Assembly (NCBI GenBank): GCA_943323935.2
Contig: CALPJR020000029.1
Coordinates: 1 to 8,060, forward strand
Source of the DNA: Bifidobacterium breve
Lineage (GTDB): Bacteria > Bacteroidota > Bacteroidia > Chitinophagales > Chitinophagaceae
DNA: 8,060 bases
Direction of reading: 5' to 3'
The notes under the pieces were generated by a model, which was not told the DNA's origin, did not search any database, and saw only the letters and a list, made by a program, of their open reading frames with translations. The position numbers and the translations under genes are program-made. Shown piece by piece: positions 6,605 through 8,060 of the stretch (positions are counted from its first letter, which is position 1; each line of letters begins with the position of its first letter).

Positions 6605-7774
6605 ATGTTCAATAAGAAATATACAATGATCCTATGGATGGCAGTGCTTGCGTCCTATCCATCTTTAGCGCAAAATGCGCAAGCGAAAGCAACTTCGACA
6701 AGTTCTGCAAACTATGTTGAGTACCTAGTGTTATTTGTGGCATTGTTATTGGTTGCTGCAATTTGGGTTTTAGCATCTGTTTTAATGTTGCTATCAAAAA
6801 AAGTAGTTGAGATCGCAAAACAAAATAACACTCTGCCTATCATTTTATTGATGCTTGCTGTAAGTTTTGTAAGTCCTGTGATGGCTCAAAATGATTCAAC
6901 TGCTACAACAAATAGTGTTGTGGCGACTAGTACAATTATCAATTATGGTGGGTTATCTGCTGTTTCATTTTGGACGATCACAATTGTTTTGTCTATTGAA
7001 TTGCTAATCGTTTTTGTGATGCTCTATTTTATTCGAAGTTTATGGCGTATCATCAATCCAGCTCTAGCGAACGTGCTTATTGAGGGCGTTAAAGCGCCAT
7101 CTTGGATTCAAACAACCTGGGCCAATTTAGATAAAAAGTTTTTTACCCAGGCTAAGCCAATCGAGCAGGAAGCAGATATCATGTTGGATCATAACTATGA
7201 TGGCATTAAAGAATTAGACAATGCATTGCCACCATGGTGGAAATACGGCTTTTATATCACCATTTTTGTTGCCATTTTTTATTTACTCAAATTTGAAGTT
7301 TGGCATACTGGTATGAATCCTACCGAAGAGTACAATACAGAAATGGTAGAAGCAAAAATTGAGACCGATGCTTATTTAGCTTCAATGAAAGATAATGTAG
7401 ATGAAAAGTCTGTCGTGATGTTAGATGCTGCAGGCATAGCAAGCGGAAAAATGTTATTTACTAAAACATGTGTTGCATGTCATACGGCAACTGGGGCTGG
7501 TGGTGTTGGCCCAAATTTGACAGATAATTACACCATTCATGGTGCGGCTATTCAGGATATTTTTAAAACTATTAAATATGGTTATCCTGATAAAGGAATG
7601 CAATCTTGGCAGTCTAATTTTTCACCTGTAGAAATGCAACAATTGGCTAGTTATGTTAAGTCATTGTCAAATACTAATGTTGCCGGAGGCAAAGCACCTC
7701 AGGGTGATTTAATTCCAGAAGAGGCTTCAATGATTTCCACCGATTCAACTAAGTCGAATAGTTTAAAGAAATAA
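6605..7774 (+). CDS. ccoP: cbb3-type cytochrome c oxidase subunit III (CcoP), single heme c
   Basis: Membrane-anchored cytochrome c that receives electrons from soluble or membrane donors and passes them towards CcoO. Residues 1-23 look like a signal peptide (ending YPSLAQ), followed by a Ser/Thr/Ala-rich stretch and a helix at about 39-64. A second signal-like segment (77-95, ending PVMAQ), another Ser/Thr-rich stretch and a helix (121-146) repeat that pattern. The CcoP/FixP N-terminal signature LDNALPPWW is at 204-212, with its helix at about 214-230. One cytochrome c domain follows (about 275-356), with CVACH at 289-293 and probable axial M332 in KGMQSW. The tail is low-complexity and Lys-ended. 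Proteobacterial CcoP usually has two CxxCH motifs; only one is present here, with no degenerate second copy. Both changes may be lineage traits rather than damage. The stop overlaps the ccoG start by one base (TAATG). Confidence 0.95.
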   Translation: MFNKKYTMILWMAVLASYPSLAQNAQAKATSTSSANYVEYLVLFVALLLVAAIWVLASVLMLLSKKVVEIAKQNNTLPIILLMLAVSFVSPVMAQNDSTATTNSVVATSTIINYGGLSAVSFWTITIVLSIELLIVFVMLYFIRSLWRIINPALANVLIEGVKAPSWIQTTWANLDKKFFTQAKPIEQEADIMLDHNYDGIKELDNALPPWWKYGFYITIFVAIFYLLKFEVWHTGMNPTEEYNTEMVEAKIETDAYLASMKDNVDEKSVVMLDAAGIASGKMLFTKTCVACHTATGAGGVGPNLTDNYTIHGAAIQDIFKTIKYGYPDKGMQSWQSNFSPVEMQQLASYVKSLSNTNVAGGKAPQGDLIPEEASMISTDSTKSNSLKK

Positions 7775-8060
7775 TGCAAAATAGTCATAGTCAAAATAGT
7801 AGTAAAGAAAATGAAAGAGTTGCCAATTTAAAAAATGAGTTACTCGATCAGGAATTTCGTGATGCAGTTGGCACAATAAGCAAGGAGGGTAAAAGAAATT
7901 ATATTTTTCCACAGAAGCCATTTGGGAAATTGTATAATCTAAGGTCTTACTTTAGTTATTTTTACTTGGCCTTATTTTTTACCCTGCCATTTATTAAAAT
8001 CGAAGGGGAGCCAATTTTTTTGTTTAATGTATTAGAGCGAAAATTTATTTTCTTTGGTCA
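7774..8060 (+). CDS. ccoG: Cytochrome c oxidase accessory protein CcoG (FixG/RdxA), 3' partial
   Basis: The N-terminal 95 residues of a CcoG-family protein; the right edge cuts the gene. The family comprises membrane ferredoxin-like proteins with cubane Fe-S clusters; CcoG has been linked to reduction of Cu(II) to Cu(I) for cbb3 assembly. Diagnostic blocks are EFRDAVGTI, then KRNYIFPQKPFGKLYNLR, then the first membrane helix (about 69-82), then the conserved FLFNVLERKFIFFG. The Fe-S cysteine motifs lie beyond the window and cannot be checked. The ATG overlaps the ccoP TAA (TAATG), which suggests translational coupling within one operon. The first 30 residues are polar and Ser/Asn/Lys-rich and include a small repeat (QNS-HS-QNS). 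Completeness is unknown. Confidence 0.93.
   Translation, partial: MQNSHSQNSSKENERVANLKNELLDQEFRDAVGTISKEGKRNYIFPQKPFGKLYNLRSYFSYFYLALFFTLPFIKIEGEPIFLFNVLERKFIFFG

Noticed and set aside
1..8060. A novel defence, mobile or otherwise undescribed system
   Set aside because: Every long frame is assigned to a known family, the intergenic gaps are about 100 bp or less, and there are no terminal repeats, recombinase genes, CRISPR repeats or composition breaks visible.

Overview
The window is part of a Bacteroidota chromosome, most likely a member of Chitinophagia. The clues are AT-rich DNA, weak or absent Shine-Dalgarno sequences, a C-terminal processing protease of Bacteroidota type and, above all, a cbb3 oxidase cluster in which CcoN and CcoO are one fused protein. 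The family-level placement is inference. All recognised genes lie on the + strand.

Layout: positions 1-1509 hold the 3' part of an S41/CtpA-type serine protease gene that is cut by the left edge. After a 47-bp gap with several inverted repeats comes ccoI (1557-3986), a copper-transporting P1B-ATPase. A 100-bp gap follows, holding an FNR-like palindrome and a possible Bacteroidota -7 promoter element. Then come ccoS (4087-4239, 50 aa), ccoNO (4279-6396), ccoQ (6415-6582, 55 aa), ccoP (6605-7774) and the 5' part of ccoG (7774 to the right edge). No gap between genes exceeds about 100 bp. I see no tRNA, rRNA, CRISPR array, insertion sequence or convincing intrinsic terminator.

How it works together: CcoNO and CcoP are the catalytic and electron-input subunits of a high-affinity cbb3-type (C-family heme-copper) terminal oxidase, which reduces O2 to water under low oxygen and conserves energy as a proton gradient. 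CcoQ is the small membrane subunit that stabilises the complex. CcoI, CcoS and CcoG belong to the copper and cofactor maturation pathway for the heme b3-CuB centre. The cluster therefore encodes both the enzyme and most of its assembly kit. CcoH is not visible and may lie beyond the right edge.

Novelty: this is a recognisable respiratory locus, not a new system. The points worth a second look are the FNR-like palindrome ahead of ccoS, a CcoP with only one heme c motif and a repeated signal-peptide-like N-terminus, the assembly genes ccoI and ccoS placed upstream of the structural genes, and two small genes (ccoS, ccoQ) that automated calling could miss.
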